Shown: positions 1-13,528 of the stretch, piece after piece
Numbering within the stretch: position 1 is the first letter of the stretch
Layout of the letters: each line of letters begins with the position of its first letter
NCBI GenBank assembly: GCA_964019055.1
Contig: OZ025211.1
Location: 865,135-929,134 of the forward strand
DNA: 64,000 bases
Direction: 5' to 3'
From: Anthopleura xanthogrammica
Taxonomy: Eukaryota > Cnidaria > Anthozoa > Actiniaria > Actiniidae
Program-made: the position numbers and the translations under genes
Notes under the pieces: generated by a model
The model's database searches: none
Seen by the model: only the letters and a program-made list of their open reading frames with translations
Told to the model about the DNA's origin: nothing

Positions 1-2302
1 TCTGGTTTACCACTTGTCACTCCACCGAAGGCTCTCTCTACAATGAAGGCTGTTATTTTGTCTTGTTTTTCTCCCTGGGTCAAATAAAAAAATGTCAATC
101 AGAAACACCATTCTCACCCACTTACTATCACAGAATCATTAATTGATAATTGATAAAATCCAAATGCCATACATTCTTGTCTGTCACTTCTGTTCTTGCA
201 AATACGGTCATCACATCAGCCCAGCCACCATTTGAAATCCATATCTACAAACAGAAACAAATTGACGCAAGATTATTTTTTATCAAAAATTTATAAACAG
301 AAAACTTCCATACTGCTTCAAAATTCTCATTCCCTCTGTGAGGAGGTATGGAATGATATTTTCTGGAACAACACAATAAACCCTCCTCAGACCCTCCAAT
401 CAGAAATTCCTGCGAAGGTAATGGATATTTTCTGAAACTTAACATTTCTCAAGTCATTACCACAAATCTGATACAACACTTTCTTATTTCATCCCTATTC
501 CATCCCTACAAACCTTTGCTCCATTCAAAATAAAATGTTTGCCATCAGAGCTGAGTGTTGCTCTACTCTGTATTGATGCTGCATCACTCCCACTAGAACA
601 AGACACAATAAAAATGAATGAATAAATGAATAAATGAATAAATGAACAAAAATGATCAAAGGAATGGAGGGAGTGGAGTAGACTTGCCATGAGTGATCAA
701 CCACACTATTTTTTGGATTTGGGAGAGCTTTGTCCAATGTGCGAGCAACAAGAGATGTGTTACTTAGTGGAGAAGGATAGAATTAGGTTGGAAAAACAGC
801 AACAAAAAAAGTTGAGGTCAAATACCTGGTCGGTTCAGTAAGACAGAAAGCAGCAATATGCTCGCCTGTAGCAAGTCTGGGCAGATATTTCTTCTTCTGT
901 GCTTCAGTACCACAGATCAGGATACCCTTAGAAAATAACATAACATTATCATTGTTGTGATTATCACAATCAACATCATTTTCATCATCATCATCATCAT
1001 CATAAGAAAGTAATCCATTTACGAACAATCCAAAACAATATCTGGTTCACCTTGAGTCCAATAGATTGATGAGCCATTAATGTTACAGCAATACTTGCAT
1101 CAACTGCAAATGCTTCGGCAACACGTGCATAACTTGTGTTCAGTAGGCCAAGCCCACCTGGAATACATGTACAAGCAATACAAGACTTTACTCTTCCTGG
1201 ACACCTTTTGAAGATTTAGGTGCTGTGTGAAAATGACTTGGGATACCTGTGCTTTACACAGGAAGCCCATGAAGTGAAAATGTTAAATGAACTGATAAAT
1301 ATACCATATTCCTCTGGGATCTGAAGACCAAATAGACCCAGTTCCTTAAGTCCAGTCATGACATCTTCTGGTATCTTTGCTTCTTGATCAATTTTTGCAG
1401 AATCAACTGCAGTAAAATAAACAATCAAAATGAGAAATTTTGTTACAACCATCACTCTCCACACCCTCTTCTGTGAGGTTCGCTCCACACTCACACCACC
1501 GCGACATTCACTATTATTTAGAGCAGTTTTCATATACAGGTGTAACTATGATAATTAATTATAGCACGAACCTCACCTTGCCTCGGCCTATTTTTGCCTG
1601 CCGTGTATGAAAACATTAGACATTTGGTGCATGTTCATGTTGTGCTGTAACCATGCCATGACTTTTCACACTCATATGAAATCATGTGTTTATTTTTAAG
1701 GAGGGATAAAATCTAGACCATAATCTTCACCTTTTTCCTCAAAATACTTTGTGACAGGTTCGACTAACATGTTGAGCATATTACGCTGTTCTTGATCCAA
1801 TGCCTCGGGATATGGGAACACTTTCTCCTGTAATGAAAAAATGAAATAATGAATGGGAAATGAAAAATAGGATGATAAAAGAACTTAATTATTAATTATT
1901 TTTCAACTTGATTGACTTTCACTATATATACCTCGAAAATAGAAATATATGGGAGAATTTTAAATATGAAGACTAAAAAATTCTTATTCAAAAACATGGA
2001 AGCTACTGTAGTAATTTAGCAAGCATGAATCTTGAATCAAAGCAATCATACCAAATACAAGAGTTTGTTGTGATTTTGCTATTAAATTTAGCTCAAAGAT
2101 AAGCCATTATCCCTAGTAAAAAAGAGAAAAGAAAGGAAGATTATCTAGTTTCAAATACCTTGTTAAATCGTCCAAGAAACAATTCCTTAGCAAAACCAGC
2201 AGAAAGTATTCTTGAAGTGTGAAGACAGCATCGAACATTAGACGGTCTAAAAATACTACTAGCACGAAGAAAATGTCGTGATACAGTGATAGAAGCTGAC
2301 AT
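1..2302 (-). CDS. ACAD9: ACAD9, acyl-CoA dehydrogenase family member 9 (N-terminal part)
   Basis: Mitochondrial flavoprotein; in vertebrates it acts in complex I assembly and long-chain acyl-CoA oxidation. Hand-spliced coding exons, in transcript order: 2302-2159, 1827-1731, 1406-1305, 1157-1051, 926-826, 592-514, 244-173, and 74 to beyond the left edge. All introns are GT-AG and phases agree, giving about 210 residues. Exon 1 is an arginine-rich mitochondrial presequence that ends in [12 protein letters not shown]. Family landmarks follow: [52 protein letters not shown] then SGSDAAS (FAD/substrate region), and WISNGG. KIDQE and the [12 protein letters not shown] wording fit ACAD9 better than its paralogue ACADVL. 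The catalytic glutamate region lies outside the window. The start is the first ATG before the presequence. Confidence 0.93.
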
Positions 2303-3755
2303 TGTGAGGTTCTGTGGCTAATATTGATATTTTTTTGATTATTTTGAGATAAAATTAAAATACAACAAGTTCAAATGAGTTTGAGACCCGCGCTGTTTGG
2401 ACTTTGGATCATAGACATAAACCTAGTCTACTAGCGACCATTAAGTACACAGGCAACCCAAAAGTACTTCGACACAGACGTCCGTGACGTCCGTCCCCTG
2501 TAGCGTTTTATAGCCAGCGAGGAAAAGTTTATGAACGATGGTTTTTACCTATCGTTTTTGATATAGATGTCATTAAGGCTGAGAATGACATAATAATTAA
2601 CAAATAAAACAGCTTTTTCCGTGCTCCTTCCACTAATACAGCACAGTTTTCACAGGTTGGCACAAGTGGGGAGGGGGGGGGGGGGGGGGGGAGAGTATCG
2701 ACCACGAATCACGGAAAAAAATTTCATAAATTCACGAATCACGAAATACGATTAATGAATAACCTTGATACAAATATTTAGGGTGTAATACCAGTTTTCA
2801 CGAATCACGGTCTTCAAAATAAGCAGAGGGGACTGAAATTCGCGAATCACGGTCCCCAAAAAGGCCAAATCACGCGTCACTTGTTACCCCTGGTCACCCT
2901 GTTTTCGCACCAATGAGAGCCCGGCCGGCGCGCGTGCTTAGATTCATGCTCTTTTTTCTTCCTTTTTTCTTTTAAAAACAAAAGAGTATTCGACTGAGGA
3001 ACACACTGGAATAACCGATTCCTCCAGCCCCGCGAAACTCCCCTATGTAGTTTATCGAGTTTATTCAGTTGTACACAAACCCTGAAATAGCCAATTAATA
3101 AAATACCAAAGAATAAAGGAGAGCTATAACTGAGGTGGGTCTCCAAGCCCCCACAGCTCCGTTACCTACGAAACATGTTTTGTCTACTTGAATGTGTACG
3201 TGCTTCAATATAACGATTGTGAATTCTTTTAATCGTCCCGCCAAAAATCTGCTGTTTTCTCTTGGCGTTCCTGTCATTTTGCTGCCGGCTATTAGATTCG
3301 TTTTTGAGTCCTACTGTTCGTCATCTGGTAATATTGTACACAAATTATTTGCCAGGCGATAAGTCAGTCCAGTTGGCTAACAATCAACCAATCCTATTGA
3401 TTCTCATTAGGTGATATGATGCGCTGTTTGAAGGAAAGCTGAAATTCTTTAGATAAATGAATCATTAATTTAGCGCGTTTCAGTTGAGCTGACAAGAAGT
3501 CTGTTACCTTTGAGAAGCCAAGGTAAATTAGTAATCACTTTTTTATGTGAACCATGATAAAGTCGAAAACGGATTGACTGAACATATATATTTACGTTAT
3601 AAGGTGAACGTTACAACCTCCTATCGTCATAAAAACCGTAAAGTTTGGCACGTATTAAGAAACATTCGTAGTTTACACTTAAAACTCTCAAGATGAAGTT
3701 GATTTTTTGTGTTTTTTTTATATGACAGGTTTACTTGACGTTCAAGATCGACAGC
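2303..3755. other. Intergenic, between ACAD9 and the first PAN gene
   Basis: No coding exon is recognisable. It holds the ACAD9 upstream region, a poly-G run (about 2673-2690) and, at 2700-2870, a cluster of about four short CGAATCACG motifs, probably a degraded dispersed repeat. Confidence 0.6.
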
Positions 3756-3761
3756 TTATAT

Positions 3762-3918
3762 TATATAAACTGATTCACCGGAGTCTCTTCCTCATTTAAC
3801 ATTCATTTGCAGTGCGTACGTCTCTCTCTGCAACTCAGTGAGTCAAGTCTCTTTTGCAAGTCTTTGAAAGACTCTCACGGACAGAAACTACTTTACAACT
3901 GTCAAGAAAAAAAATCAA
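3762..3918 (+). promoter_or_regulatory. TATA box and 5' UTR exon of PAN gene 1
   Basis: A TATATAAA box at 3762-3769 precedes a stretch that ends in a strong donor (AATCAA then GTAAGT at 3919-3924). A matching acceptor (TTATAG) ends at 4856, four bases before the coding ATG at 4861. I infer a non-coding first exon of about 130 bases and a 5' UTR intron of about 0.9 kb; transcription start is not proven. Confidence 0.45.
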
Positions 3919-4860
3919 GTAAGTAACAAGTCCTCAGTAATATTCTTCCAAAAAAGGCCAAATTTATCGTTGTTATGAAGGCAACTTTGTTTCAAAATTA
4001 ACTGTTTTGTATAGAAAACGAATTGTGACAATAGTTTCATAAACTTGCCGCCTAATTGCCTGAAATTTTTCACCAAATGATTATCAATTGCTTGTTATTA
4101 AGCAATAAGGATGTTATCAGGCTGCGTCTTAGACATTTTCGCGTATTTTCGAAAATAAATTACATATATAAATCAGTTAGTTTCGGCGAAGCATGAAGGT
4201 ATAATATTACAGGAAGTCAATAATTAAAAACATTTTTTCTTGTGAAAGGTAAGTTGTTTGAGTTTCGTTCCTTGATTACACTAATTTCAATTGAAGTTTT
4301 AGTTTTCCGGCGTACTTTACTTCTGTTTGAAAGGTTTTTTCTTCATTAAAATTGTTCTTCTATATGCACCGAAAGGTCGTTACCACGAAGCAAAGACTAC
4401 CAAAAAAACCACCTCTCTTCAGTTTTGAAAGGTAATTCATTTTTCTGCATTAGATGAGGGTACGTACAGCTGATTCTGTTGACGGGATCGATGATATTCC
4501 AGATTGAATGGATCCAAGTAATTTAGGCACGATAACTGATTTTAATCAAGGCACATATGTATTTTATTAAAAAAAGGTTCAACAATTTAGCTTCTCTAGC
4601 ATATAAACGGTAAGTATGGAAGTCGGTGGTGACTCATGAGGAAGTTCAAGTTTCGGCAACATTAGGTATATCATCACCATCATTTATATTCATATGTTCA
4701 GAAGCGTACGTTTTGTCAACCTTGATTTGAACGAGCTGATGTCCTACTAAAGCATGACATTCTACTCGACTTGGCAGTATTCCGTCATACTGCGTTATTT
4801 CAAAATACAAAATTCTCTAATAAATTAATGAATCGTATTCAATTATTCTTTTATAGTTCA

Positions 4861-7472
4861 ATGAAGATCCAAGGAATATTTGAAGCACAGTGGGCCTTGC
4901 TTTGTACATTGTTTTTGCTCAGCACGAGCTTCGCCGACTCCCGAGGTAAAAACAGAATTTTTGCAATCAAAAATCATTATAATACTAATCAATAATCATT
5001 ATAATACAGACATGAATATTAAACTTGTTGATAGATACACATTACATGTTCATATTTTTATTGAGCATCCAGAACTTGTTTTTAAAGCCTCAATGAATTA
5101 AACATTTTTGCTTCAGGGAGATATATTTCAAAAAGAAAATATTTAGACGAAACGACTTTATTATGCGGAAGCGTATTCTAAGGTGTATTGAAGCCCGGCT
5201 CCAAAGTTATTTATAACTTAATTACTTCTTTCAAAACGCGCAAAACTAATACTGTTTTGCCCAAAATTAGGTAAAAAAAACGCCGAGAAAAACGCAATAT
5301 CACCTGAAGTCCATATGGCCTATTCTTAATTTGTATTTATTCTCGAGAGAGTCAAACTGTTACTTGCTTTTTATAAAATAAACTTTCCTGGTTCTTATTA
5401 AAGCCCTTGGATATCGTAACTGTGATGTTTTCGACAAAAATTAAAGAAGATTTCCGGCGAAAAGAAAACAGTAATTATCATTTTTTCTCTTCATCGTGAC
5501 ATTTTCAATTTGATTGTATTCTTCCATTAAATTAAAGTCCTTTTGGCTGTACATATTAGGCTTCTGGCGCGTCGGTGAATATTGTTTTAGGTTGCAGAAA
5601 GCGGGGGGGGGGGGGGGGGGGGGGGGGAGGGGGGGGGGGGGGAGAGGAAAGTGAATATTTCTCGATCTTTCTGTGACTGGAAAACCAAATGGCGCGCAGC
5701 CAACTTTTTTTACCATTTTTCTTGTGTGCAATCATTACCTAACACAATCGGAGAAGCAAGGGCTAAAAGAGCTAGCTGCTGTTATCTTGCACTGGTATAC
5801 CCAGGAGTTCCATCCTTGGCCCTCTGAGCAGCGATGCATTTTGATTCTCTTCTCTGTTTCAACAGTTCAAGGGTTTTTCTCCAGGTTTTCTGGTTTTCCT
5901 TCTTTTGTAAAAATCAACTCCTAATTTGATCTTTGGTCTTTCACTTAAGTTTTATCTAATTCCTAGGTTATCCTGATTTGTATTTTTATAGTTAATTTTG
6001 GGAGTTCTTTTTGCGAAATAAAAGTGATTTGCCATGATTCCCAAGAGAATGAAAAAATATAAAGCAACGATGGCAGCCATTATCAAAACCACACACTCGT
6101 ATAGCGACTATGGAAACTAGTAAAAGCCCACTTTATATATACAACCCTTCCTTGCTCATAATGATTTATTTTGACAGGGTTTAAGCCCCGAAAACATAAG
6201 CAACGCAAGCCTGAGAATGTTTATAACTTGGGTGAAATACTGTCTGTCCATCCAGTCGTCAGCCTTCTACAGTGTGAAGATTTATGCCTCCGTCGACAAC
6301 CACAGTGTCTTGGCTACAACTATCACTTCTGTGAGGAGGGGGAGAAATCATGCGAGCTGTTGCAAAGTATTGGCAAAACACAAGACAATGAATGTGTGAA
6401 GTATGTGAAGTTTCGTCATGGACAAGTACAGAAGGTGAGTACCACAGGAAGCCCAACTTCGAATTTATTCATTTTAAAAAGAGAGCGAGAAGAATTACTG
6501 AGGGAAACACGCCAAAGTTTTCAAAAAAAAAAATTAAAACTTCCCGATCATTTCGTGCTCAATGTGTTTTCTTATTCTAGGTTTTTAGTTCGATAAAAAA
6601 CAGCTTCTAATTACTTGAAAATAGGAACCGAAAATTTCATTTACCTAGCACTGATGTTTTGTCATTTTTGATGAGAAGGACTTTGTTTGACATTATTAAC
6701 ACCAGTTGCCTTGACTTACACGTCAATTTTCGCCTTCCTACGCGATAATGAACTGTCTCCTCCTGAATTAAAAAGTTTTTATTCTTAAGGCAGTAGAAAT
6801 GAAAGCGTCAATTCTATAAATCGAGTGGACACAGCTTCCAAATTTAAGTTCTGTTGTATACTTCAGTACGTCTTGGACTCAGTTTTCATTGATAAAGGGA
6901 AAATTTTAAGAAACGTTTTGGCAAAGAAAGCAAAGGAAAGGAGTTATGTTTTGAAATGAGCGCAAACAAATATAAAAAAAGGGTTTTTCTCCAAGTTTTT
7001 TTCTTCAGTAAATGAGCTTTAAACTAGCTAGGTAATTAAAAGTAAATGGGACACAGGAAAATCGACCCAGTATAAAACTGTCAATGATGGACGCTCCTTA
7101 CTTGAAAAATTCAGGATTCCATCTTCAGTTTATCATTTTTGTCAAGAAATGAAAGTAAAGGTTTTGGGAGAATAGATGGTTTCTTGATGTTGGCGATCTG
7201 TGGATTTTGGCGGGAATTTTTGGCGCCAAAACACGCGCGCTCCCCTCCGATCGTCCCCCCACCACAGTTAGTCCACACGCTATGCACAGTAACCTGAAAC
7301 TCGACGCTGTTATAGATTCTAAGCTATTCAACAATGGTTTTAGCGCGATTTATCAGAAAAAGATAGCAAATTAAAATGAAGAGTAGTTGACTTATATAAT
7401 TTTTATCTCTATACTCCACAGAGATTGCTTGAAGGATGTTCCTGTGCTAGACGAACGAGACCTATCAAATAA
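4861..7472 (+). CDS. Secreted PAN/apple-like domain protein 1
   Basis: Exons 4861-4945, 6178-6434 and 7422-7472 splice to a predicted 130-residue protein. Exon 1 is almost exactly a signal peptide: a hydrophobic core LLCTLFLLSTSFA and a likely cut before DSR. Exon 2 carries one PAN-like domain with cysteine pattern CEDLCLRRQPQC, LGYNY and CELL, typical of apple/PAN folds that bind proteins or carbohydrates. Exon 3 adds a short tail, RLLEGCSCARRTRPIK. The exon 1/2 junction is phase 1, as usual for shuffled extracellular domains. The domain is about the expected PAN size and makes up almost the whole mature protein. A related gene follows at 9602. The exact partner is unknown. The third exon is the least certain part. 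Confidence 0.7.
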
Positions 7473-9591
7473 CGACATTCAGCTGTCTGTATTGTCCACA
7501 GCGGAAACCAGAGGAAACCAGAGGAAACAAGACGTAATGGTTTTTATCTATTGAACTGACAGCAATATTTATCTCATTTGTGTTAGTCTGAACAAGAAAC
7601 TGTATTAATTTTGGGCAAAAAGATTGAAAATATTAGAGCAAAGTCCTTGTGGTTTGGCCATGGCCGGGATGATGAAAAACCGCACAGCGCGCAAGATCAC
7701 TTGTGAGCCAATCAGGTGGCCGTGACACCGTCACGACACAAACTTCAAGTGCATGTTGCGTGACATCTTCACTAGCGCCCGTTACCATCGTAGCCATTAG
7801 ATCAACGTTGCGCAATTCGCTGTGCGTAACTCAGGAGTCGACTATAACAGACACGACTGCCTTTAGTGAATGATGAATAATATTCTCCGTCAGTCATTCA
7901 AAGACAGTGACATTTTTTGACATTCTTCTTTATGGCTGACGAAAACACTATGACATGTGACTCCTGTAACGATCAATTACATGATGTAAAAAAATAATTG
8001 TTTTCTTCAAGCTTTTCATTCGAAGAACAGTTTAATAGAATGCGCATGCGTAGATCAGGAGCAATGATGGCAATGAGCAATGAGCAAAGTAATTAAAAAT
8101 TGTGGATGCATCTGCGCATCTGCTTATTAAATGGACAGATTTAAAACTGACGCGCAGAGGGTAAATGATTACTACTAAAGATTAGTAGCAGTGAAGAAGG
8201 TCCTGAGCTAGATTAAACAGGAGCGCAAGGCTATAAAATAGTAGACGCCACTTTGCGCATTTGTTTAGTAAGTGGTCGTAATGAAGAATGTATGTGACAT
8301 GTTGGAATTTTGTAAAGCAATGAATGTTCAGATATTCTTTGATTCCTGCGGCATTAATGTACACAGGGGTAGCCGACTGTGAACTGAAAAAATGCATATA
8401 AAGTTTGTAAACCAATTAAAAATGCACAACAATTATTGTGGAAATGATATTATCTAGATTTATTGTCAAAAACTGTTCCTTTTACTCCACTTTCGCGCGC
8501 ACTCTCGACAGCAACCTCACGATTGCAGATTTGATAATCGAATTGTACTGGAGACAGCAGATGAAGATAAGGGAACAACTGAGGATAGAACCGCTTGATC
8601 AAACAAGAGAATAAGTCAAATAAATAGATATAAAAACTGGATAAGTTTTATTTTCACCATCATTTTCGTACAAACTGTTATACCTAGAGTATACCTCGCT
8701 GCACAGATTCTAAACATTTATTTAAACAAATCATTTTTTCCCCAATTAGTTTTTCTTGATTGCTTGTTGCTAAGACCTGTTGGCATACTTTGTCGATGAA
8801 GTTCATATGATAAGACATGCCGTATCATGGTAGTTTTATCAGCTGCTCTGAAGTGTTCAACAACACAACGGACAATCATCGAAACTACCAATGAACGACA
8901 TGTATTTTCAACACATATTTGGCACTGTTGACTTAACATTGGTCATTTGAGCCCCTTCTATCCAATTTCATTAGAGAATTATAGATAAGAAGAATCTTGT
9001 TGATAAAGAAGGTAAATTTTCCCCTTAAACTTTAAACGTTCCAGTCCCATGTTTGTTCGTTAGATGCTTCAGTTGGTTGAGACGAAAGATCGAATTGAAA
9101 CTGGAACGTATTTGTGCGAATATTCTCAATGATTGGATTATCAGTTTAGCCAACTGTACTATAGCTGATCGAAGAGCTAATCAATCAGTACTGAGGTAAG
9201 AACTTGAATGAAGATGGTTGCCCTCGAGATAAATTAATAATAATAAATGATTTGATCTTTGATGGAACTGCGCGTACAGATATCCACATTTCAATTTGCA
9301 GGATTCAATCATTTACAGTCCAATCCAACTTAGCACAAAAAGCACTTTCCTTGATCAAGCGAATGGTTGAACTGCTATTTATCCTCTGCGCTAATAGCAA
9401 TAAATAGCTATTAATTTTATTCTAATCACTAAATTATAGAATTGTTGTGTTGGTCTTTACTGGTTCTGTTGTTCTAATTTTTGTCCCTCTTTGCTAGCGT
9501 GAATTTAGAATTATTAGCTCAGTGAAAATGCAGTTGAAAACCATCCAAGTCTTCGAAGGAAAGTGATATTGCATGGTTCGTTTCGTTTCAG
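7473..9591. other. Gap between the two PAN genes
   Basis: No convincing exon. AT-rich sequence with short, degenerate inverted and direct repeats (for example around 7650-8150). The 5' UTR exon of PAN gene 2 may lie here: an acceptor (TTTCGTTTCAG) ends at 9591, eleven bases before that gene's ATG. Confidence 0.5.
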
Positions 9592-9601
9592 TGTTGTTAG
9601 A

Positions 9602-12539
9602 ATGTTCCAGATTTGGATCCTGATATCATTTGGTTTAAAGATGGTGTTTGCATCAGCCAGGATGACAGAAGGACTGGGTAAACACTATATTTGATGTTTG
9701 ATTTTTGTAGACGCAAAATATAAATGGCCGGGAAATTAAACGTAAGTGCAATGAAATGGCTTCTGTAACCCAGCACTGTGATTGGGCGACATTTATTTTC
9801 TTGCTTTTTGATTGGCTATTACAAGGAAGCCATTTGATTGTCGCAGTAACGTTTCCCATTTGTAAAGCAAAAAAACAACAAATTAAAAAAAAGAAAGAAT
9901 TGTACACCTTGTAAAAATCATTTGGAAATGTAATTTGAACTTTTCCTGATATAGAATATTATTCCTTGATAATTGTTATCCATGTAGTTCTTACTGATTT
10001 GAACTGTGATTACTAGCTGATTTGAACTGTGAGTTAGCCCACCATCAAGATCATGGCATGCATCCAATGGTTTTTTAGACTTCAATTTTTCGTTTGCACA
10101 TGACGTCATAGCGGTCGTGTTGGAAAAATTTGACAAAAGACTTTTCAATGAATTCTTTCGTTATATCTCCCAAAATGGCGGCGCCTATGACTTTTGTTAA
10201 TAATGGGACGACAGTTTCCACTACAAAATTGCAGAAACTACAAGTTTTATTCATTATAAATGATGTGTTTGAAAACCTGAAACACCTGCGAAAATACAAA
10301 TAAAAGAACAACAAACATATAAAGTAGGGTTTATTTAGCTCGGATGTAGCACAGACGACACAGCGGGGGAAAAATTAGGACAAATAAAATAGGCCTCGCC
10401 TCAAGTTTTCTTATATAGCTATCACGAAACTTGGCACTTCATGTTGTCAGTGAACTTAGTACGGACATCACTAATTAATACTAATTGATTTTAGTAAAAC
10501 TATATGGAAATATTTCGTAGAATGTGAACTTTCTAGTGTGCTGAAAGGAACACCTTGTCAAAGCAATGGAGAAATGGTTAGTGGAGACGCCTGCCAAGCT
10601 ATGGCGCCGAGGTGCTGTTCTCATGCAGTGGGGTTTATGAACTGCTTCGTTAATAAGGATTACAAAGGTAAAATAGTAAGGATTATATTAATAATGGCTA
10701 CGCTATCTCGGCATTTCCATAATATTTAGTCGCTGTTTCTTGTCTCTCGTAAATGCTAAGATATTTTTCTTTCATGTCACTATTTCAGAACATGACGTCT
10801 GCAGCAAGAAAGATGTATCCCTGTTCAAACAATTATCAATTGGCAGTGATGAACATGACGAGCTTTTTGCAGTTGGTCGTGTCTTATCAAATCACCTAGT
10901 AGTGTCAGAGCTACACTGTCTTGATCTCTGCTTAAGAAACCATCTTTGTAATGTTTATAACTATCAATACGGCGCTGAACGATCCAAACTTAAAGTATGT
11001 GAGCTTTTCCTTGAGGCGGAAACTATAGGAACGAGAAGAGATTTCAGGTACAGAATGGTTGACCGTAACCAAAAAAAGGTGAGAACGGATATGGCGATGA
11101 TGATGATGCGCGGTGATGATGGGGATAATAAGCAATTATTGGACGAGGTTGAGCAAAATATCGTGAATTGTTAGTGGCGATGACGAAGGCAGAGGCAAAT
11201 AATTGCTTGCAAGATACTAACAAATCTCGATATTTCACGATAACCGAGTTCAATAATTGTTTTATCATTCAAATTATTTTTTCTAATCTTTGAGGGGCAG
11301 TGCGCACGAGTCAAACAATAACAAAGAAGTCAGTTCATTTTTTCAGGGAAGCGAGCCATTGTCATGAGCAGACCGTTATTTGCAGCAAAATGGCTTTGCA
11401 CCGTAATGCGCATGAGCAGACCGTTATTTGTAGGCAGTTATTTACAGTTCTCTCGGCCAACCAAAATGACGGAAAAAATAATTTGAATGATAATGATGGT
11501 GATGTGCGGTGATGATGATAGCAATGATGATAATGAGGATAACGATAGTGATAGTGATGTGCGGTAATGATGGTGGTGATGATAATCAATGGTGATGGTG
11601 GTCATGATGAAGATGATGATAACTCTTTATCTCGGGCGTAATGTTTTCCAATTTTATACCACGTGTCACTTCCTAGATTATCCTTTCTTTGAGTTTACCG
11701 GTTGCGAACGAGAAGACACATGAATATGAATACAACTCAAACAGAGAATCTAATTCTCTAGGTAACGACACGTGGTCTGAAATGGGAAAATATTGCACCC
11801 TTGGTAAAGGCGCGGAAATACGAGCAACAAAATCGTGCAACTTGTCGCGCAACATTGTTGCGTTGCAAGTAAGTTGCAGAGCGAATGCTGTTCGTATTAC
11901 TACCCAAAGCAACAACAAATTGTTGCGCGACTTTGTTGCAGAAGTAGCTCTTTCTAATTATAATCTCTGCAACAATCTTTTTTTATTGCGCGCGGGGCCG
12001 GTGGTAATACGAGCAACATTCACTCTGCAACTTGCAACACAACAATGTAATACGACAAGTTGCACTCGGATTTTGATGCTCGTATTTCCGCGGATTCAAG
12101 AGGTCTATTCCTTTTACTTCAGCGGAATATTGTCTGTACTAGCTGCTCCATCATCATCCATTTTGAGAGCATACCAAGGCTAAGCTACACTGATCCGATT
12201 AAAGAGAAATCGGGGGGAAAAGATGTGCGCATAAAGCTAAAACAGAGATAGATTTCAGTGAATGCAATTCTGTTGAATGAGCTGAATGAGCTAAATTTGT
12301 CGTTTATAGAAAATAACAGGTATTTAGCCCTTGAGCTTAGCTTTAGGGAATTAAATATTTTGCCCCGAAGTGAAAAAGCACCTTACTGAATGTCTATAAT
12401 CCCTGAAAGTGTTCCTGCTTCTGGCAAAATAAAGTCATATCATTCCTCAAATAACAGTGACTAATTCTGGATTAAAAAAACTGTTTCTTTGTTTTGTTTT
12501 TAGGTTCTTTTTACAAGCAGTGAATGCGAAACAAGTTGA
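9602..12539 (+). CDS. Secreted six-cysteine plus PAN-like protein 2
   Basis: Exons 9602-9677, 10521-10667, 10789-11078 and 12504-12539 splice in phase to 182 residues. Exon 1 is a signal peptide (MFQIWILISFGLKMVFASA). Exon 2 is a symmetric phase 1-1 exon with six cysteines spaced C-X10-C-X11-C-X6-CC-X8-C, a module I do not recognise. Exon 3 is a PAN-like domain (LHCLDLCLRNHLC, VYNYQYG, CELF) clearly related to exon 2 of the neighbouring PAN gene. Exon 4 adds VLFTSSECETS and the stop. It is the tandem paralogue of the gene at 4861 with one extra cassette. Likely extracellular binding role. Exon 1 and the last short exon are inferred from signal-peptide character, phase and splice sites. Confidence 0.66.
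11811..12092. mobile_element. Foldback/MITE-like element in a PAN gene 2 intron
   Basis: The ends are inverted copies: CGCGGAAATACGAGCAACAA on the left and, as reverse complement, CGCGGAAATACGAGCATCAA on the right. Several internal CGCAACA/TTGCAGAGCGAA stretches also repeat in inverted form. No coding capacity. It lies between exons 3 and 4 of the gene. Confidence 0.6.
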
Positions 12540-13528
12540 ATCAAATCAAGGGTTAAAGTCGTCTTGTAGAAGGAAGGTCTGAACCAAGTATGCCAAACAA
12601 GTCACCCGCATCCAGATACTAACTCGGTTTGGCCCGAGGACTAACGGTTTGAATAAATTAGCACAATAGCCTTGAAAACAAGCCACCCGATAGACTAGAG
12701 TATTTTTCTACACAAATCAATGTGCCTAGTACGTTGCAGAGTGCAAGGGATTAGCTGTAGATACGGCCAGGGGGCGGCTAGTCTCTCCCCTGATGTCTTC
12801 GGGCTAGAACACTATCCTGCGTAATATATAATCCGTACACCCAAGGGCAGAAAATACTCCAGTTTCTACTTCTCTTTTGCTCAGTCTCAATTGTGCGTAA
12901 ATTATTCAGCACGGAATTCTAAAATTGTTCATTTGTACACATTCCTCAGCTCATTGACACGGGCTGTTAGTAAAGTAGTAAAGAATATATTACATGCTAT
13001 TGAGGCCAACACAGAGCAATAGCTGGGTTTCACTTGACGTCATTTCCTGTCTCATGCGGAATGTTCATCAGCTGAATCACAAGTTTTCAATAGAATTCTT
13101 TCTGGCTGACAGCACAGGTCAGTATTTGACCACCATTTGGAGCAGAAAATGAGATTCAAAGACTTTTATCAGTTGATTGAAACCCAGCTATAGGGAACTC
13201 GAAATCTAAAACTGGAGTATTGCCTTCAGGTCCGAGGTCCATACGACAAACATTAGTTATACTAAATAGTACAATTTCGAGCAAATTCTATTGTTTTCTA
13301 TTGTTTAATTAGCACTATTTTGTGCTATTTAGTAATTTGTATTTCACGGATATATTGTTTGCACTCTACAGGGTATATTTTGTATTTTGGGAATTAATTA
13401 GTGAATAGACGCGAGTTCGATCTCAGTTCAAGATGACAGACTTTTTTTTTTTTAATTTTAAAGCAAGAAGCAAGCATTTTTAATGTTGAAGATATTTTCA
13501 AATTTTAAATAAATTTCAAAATAATCAA

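Noticed and set aside
1216..1533. 105-residue ORF as a separate gene
   Set aside because: It contains ACAD9 exon 3 ([17 protein letters not shown]...) with intron read-through on both sides.
5441..5731. Proline-rich ORF
   Set aside because: Arises from the poly-G run at about 5603-5642 in PAN gene 1 intron 1.
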